Shown here: in pieces, positions 61,099-64,000 of the stretch
How the letters are laid out: the number at the start of each line of letters is the position of its first letter
How positions within the stretch are numbered: position 1 is the stretch's first letter
DNA from: Tipula vernalis
Lineage: Eukaryota > Arthropoda > Insecta > Diptera > Tipulidae
Assembly (NCBI GenBank): GCA_958295665.1
Contig: OY282558.1
Span: forward strand, 329,875,106 to 329,939,105
Reading direction: 5' to 3'
DNA length: 64,000 bases
Made by a program: the position numbers and the translations under genes
The notes under the pieces: generated by a model
Databases searched by the model: none
What the model was told of the DNA's origin: nothing
Seen by the model: the letters and a program-made list of their open reading frames with translations, nothing else

Positions 61099-62364
61099 AT
61101 GAATAATGAAAACTGTGAACAATGGAAATCGGCCATGCAAGAAGAAGTTAGTTCGTTAGTCAAAAATAGGACTTGGCAGTTGGTCGATTTGCCCAAAAAT
61201 CGCAAACCAATAAAATCAAAATTGGTGTTTAAACACAAGCGTGACGAATCTGGAAATATTACTAGATTTATCAGTGTCAGCATTTTTGCAGGGTGATTTA
61301 AATGAAGACATATATATGGTTCAACCGGAAGGCTTTCACGATGGTGCAAATAAAGTCTGTAAGTTAAATAAGGCGATATATAGTCTTAAACAAAGTGTAC
61401 GAGTATGGAACGAGAAATTAACAAAGATGTTAAAGGCTTAAAGAAATCAATGAATGATCCGTGTGTGTTCTTTAATGATGATCTGTCTTTGATCATTACG
61501 ATCTATGTTGATGACTTCCTGATTTTTTGGAAAAATCAAGTCATGTTGAACATATTGAAAGAGGCGTTATGCAATGCATTTAAGATGAAAGACATGGGCA
61601 TTGCAACTACATGTATTGGTTTGCATGTTACGTACGAGAATAATGGAATTGCCATTGATCAAAAATCGTATATATCAGAAGTGATTGGTCGATTTGGTAT
61701 GGCAAATTCAAATCCAGTTGCAACACCCAGTGGTCCATGTCAAAAGATGTCCATTAAAATGTGCCCAACAACTGAAGAAGAAAAAGAAGAAATGACGAAA
61801 ATTCCTTATCAGTCATTAGTTGGTTGTTTGTTATTCATTGCACAAGGAAGTCGGCCAGACATTGCATATGCAGTAAATGATGTGAGTCGTTTCAACTCGA
61901 ATTACGGACGACCACACTGGACCGCTGTAAAGAGGATATTAAGATATCTAAAAGGAACATTAGATTACAAATTACGTTATTCAAACTCTGACGTAAAGCA
62001 TTTAACCGGGTATTGCGATGCAGATTGGGCATCAGACATCGACAAGAGACCCTCTTGTACTGGTTATGTTTTCCAACTAAGGAATGGTGCTATAACCTGG
62101 AATAGCGAATGGCAAAGTACTATCGCACTTTCGAGTACGGAAGCTGAATACATAGCCTCATCATGGGTGGTTAGAGAAGCGATTTGGCTACAAAGTTTTG
62201 GTCGTGAATTAGATCCAGACATCGCTCAACCACCTCATATTCAGAGGGACAATCAAAGTGCCATCAATTTATCAAAATCGGATGGCTACAATCAAAGAAT
62301 GAAACATATAGACATCAGGTATCATCATTTGCGACAGAAAATGAAGATGGTACAATCAATTTAA
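61099..62364 (+). pseudogene. Copia reverse transcriptase (internally deleted) and RNase H
   Basis: Opens with WKSAMQEEVSSLVKNRTWQL and [13 protein letters not shown], then jumps to [19 protein letters not shown], so the palm segment between these blocks is deleted. YVDDFLIF (about 61485) keeps the catalytic Asp pair. RNase H follows: YCDADWASD, STEAEYIAS and the DNQSAINL block. The element cannot supply its own RT. Confidence 0.88.
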
Positions 62365-62529
62365 CTTATGTTTCAACCGACGACAACGCAGCAGATGTTC
62401 TTACCAAGGCTGTTAGTGGACCAAAGACGAAATTATTCTTAGTAAAGATAGGATTGAATTAATGAAGCAATAAAAAATAAATAAAATATAACACAAAATG
62501 ATATGTAATTTTTTTTTATTGAGTGAGGG

Positions 62530-62711
62530 TGTTATAAATTTAGCATTTTTTTGTATTGCCAGCCTTCAATTTATTGTTACCACTAATCTAAATAAAGCGG
62601 GACATTTGGTCTCTTACAAATACATATAAGGTCAAACTACACTGATGTGTTTTTTACATTCGTTCTTATGCTGTATAAGTTTTTATTTCAACAGTCGGCA
62701 ATTTTTCAACA
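62530..62711 (+). repeat. Copia 3' LTR (182 bp)
   Basis: Partner of 58233-58409. Preceded by GAGTGAGGG and followed by GTTTT. Confidence 0.88.
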
Positions 62712-64000
62712 GTTTTGTTCTTGGGTGATGAGCATTACTGTTGGCTAGATCGATGGCTCCCTTATTATCAAAATACAGTACAGTTTCTTTTGGTGCTCCA
62801 GGGAGTAATTCCTTTTCTAGATTTTTGAGCCACAATAACTCTTGAACTGCCGAAGACAAACTTAAGTACTCAGCCTCCGTTGTGGACAAAGGCACAGTTT
62901 GTTGTTTTCTGGAGTTCCATTTTATTGCTCCTCCTTGCATCTTGAAAACGTATCCAGTAGTCGATCTTCTATCGTTCAAATCTCCTGCCCAGTCTGAATC
63001 TGTATACCCCACAATCGATGAATCATCACTACTAAACTCCAGCTTAGCATCAGCTGTTCCCTTTATATACCTGAGAACACGTTTTGCTGCTGTCCAGTGC
63101 GCCTTCCCTGGATTGCTATTAAATCTGCTGAGCACACCAGCTGCATGACAAATATCGGGCCTCATTACTTGTGCTGCAAACATCAAGCTTTTGTAAATTT
63201 TTGATTTAGATCCAAGGGTGTAGAGACCGGCTTACAGTCCTGCATGTTGAATCTGATTCACATAGGCCTCTTGGTCTAACAAAACTTTCCTTGAGCTCTA
63301 TCACATGTTATTCGTACGCCCAACATATGTTTAGCTTCACCCATATCCTTAACTTTAAGTACCTTCATTAGCCACTGGGTCAGCATCTGATTTTTTTAAT
63401 ACAGCATCCCTTAAAACTTTATCTAGTTTTGCATTTCAAACTCTGCTGGCTTGCTTTATTCCATATAGTATATTGACTTGTTTAATTTGCAGACTTTTTT
63501 GCTCGCCATTGATATATACCCTTCCGGTTGCAACATGTATATACCTTGTTTTAATTCACCTTGTAGAAAAGCCGTCACAGCATCCATCTGATCTATGTCG
63601 AGATCAAATTTCACTGCCAAGGCCATTAGAAAACGTACCGAGTTATATCTCACAACTGGTGACTACGTTTCCTCATAATCAATGCCCTTCTTCTGCGCAT
63701 ATCCTTTTATTACTAATCCAGCCTTATGACGGAATATTCGACCTTCGTCATCTCTTTTGGCTTTGAAAACCCACTTGCAAGCAATAGGTTTAGTTTGGGA
63801 AGGCACGTCTGTCAATTAAGGCATCATACTCCTCTTCCATTGCTGACTTCCACAATTTTGCATCCGACCTCGATAATGCTTCCTCTATTGTCACAAGATC
63901 ATTTGATTCAACTGATTTTGATAAATACGATATAAAATCATTATAAACCTTCGGTTTTGGAATTCTGCATGACTTTCTTAATGGCTCCAACGATCCACTC
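62712..64000 (-). pseudogene. Older Copia-like element pol fragments, minus strand, off right edge
   Basis: In minus-strand order: 63990-63790 (DAKLWKSAMEEEYDALI, start of RT), 63653-63456 (DQMDAVTAFLQGELKQGIYM), then broken RT frames, and 63186-62712 RNase H (GYTDSDWAGD, STTEAEYLSLSSA, YFDNKGAIDLA). The upstream part is outside the window. The RNase H reading frame stops abruptly at the GTTTT target site of the nested Copia insertion and resumes at 58232. Confidence 0.88.

Larger units (their letters stand above)
58233..62711 (+). mobile_element. Copia-type LTR retrotransposon, 4479 bp, with 5-bp target duplication
   Basis: LTRs 58233-58409 and 62530-62711 begin TGTTATAAATTTAGC and end CAACA. 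GTTTT flanks both sides (58228-58232, 62712-62716). After the 5' LTR comes GGTTATGGGCCCAGA (58410-58424), the internal initiator-Met tRNA primer site used by copia. GAGTGAGGG before the 3' LTR is the polypurine tract. gag, protease, integrase, RT and RNase H follow in Copia order but with several breaks. It is nested in an older Copia-like element. Confidence 0.92.

Overview
The window is AT-rich animal DNA with introns, almost certainly from an insect. It contains part of one host gene, an integrin alpha subunit of the PS2/inflated type (RGD-binding, alpha-V-like), on the + strand. Six exons are readable: 27752-27800, 28159-28230, 52229-52629, 52714-53048, 53114-56465 and 56524-56616. They join in frame with consensus splice sites and encode about 1,433 residues, from the middle of the beta-propeller to the stop codon. 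The signal peptide and first propeller blades are not recognised in the window, so the 5' part probably lies upstream of base 1. Two features stand out: a 72-bp symmetric cassette exon in the ligand-binding part of the propeller, and an insert of about 560 Ser/Gly/Gln-rich residues just before the furin-type cleavage site.

Nearly everything else is transposable elements and simple repeats in the introns and the 3' intergenic DNA. Region 1-27.7 kb: non-LTR retrotransposon fragments (minus 1-765, plus 1945-4390, minus 6180-6600, and a fuller copy on minus at 9827-13320); an internally deleted Tc1/mariner element with the transposase start fused to its end (5377-5845); a Tc1-like MITE (6677-7186); a 916-bp hAT-like non-autonomous element (13464-14379); a PIF/Harbinger element with transposase and Myb-like gene (16544-18959); a piggyBac-type element flanked by TTAA (19952-21282); a G-poor satellite-like tract (23474-25255); and a decayed Tc1/mariner transposase (25270-26460).

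The 24-kb intron 28231-52228 holds: a 2,292-bp DNA transposon with 32-bp terminal inverted repeats and 8-bp target duplication, containing a nested 575-bp MITE; two oppositely oriented arrays of a short TCTAAAACAATT-like unit (32.1 and 38.1-38.6 kb) bracketing a nest of snap-back elements and a 108-bp tandem repeat; LINE fragments; a 405-codon transposon-type open frame (39994-41211); a broken Gypsy LTR retrotransposon (44098-48912); a second copy of the hAT-like element in inverse orientation (49210-50127); and a mariner remnant (50590-51338).

Downstream of the integrin gene a Copia-type retrotransposon (58233-62711, target duplication GTTTT, half-tRNA-type primer site) is inserted inside the RNase H region of an older, minus-strand Copia-like element that runs off the right edge. 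No tRNA, rRNA or CRISPR was seen. All element names rest on my reading of protein motifs and repeat structure; no database search was possible.
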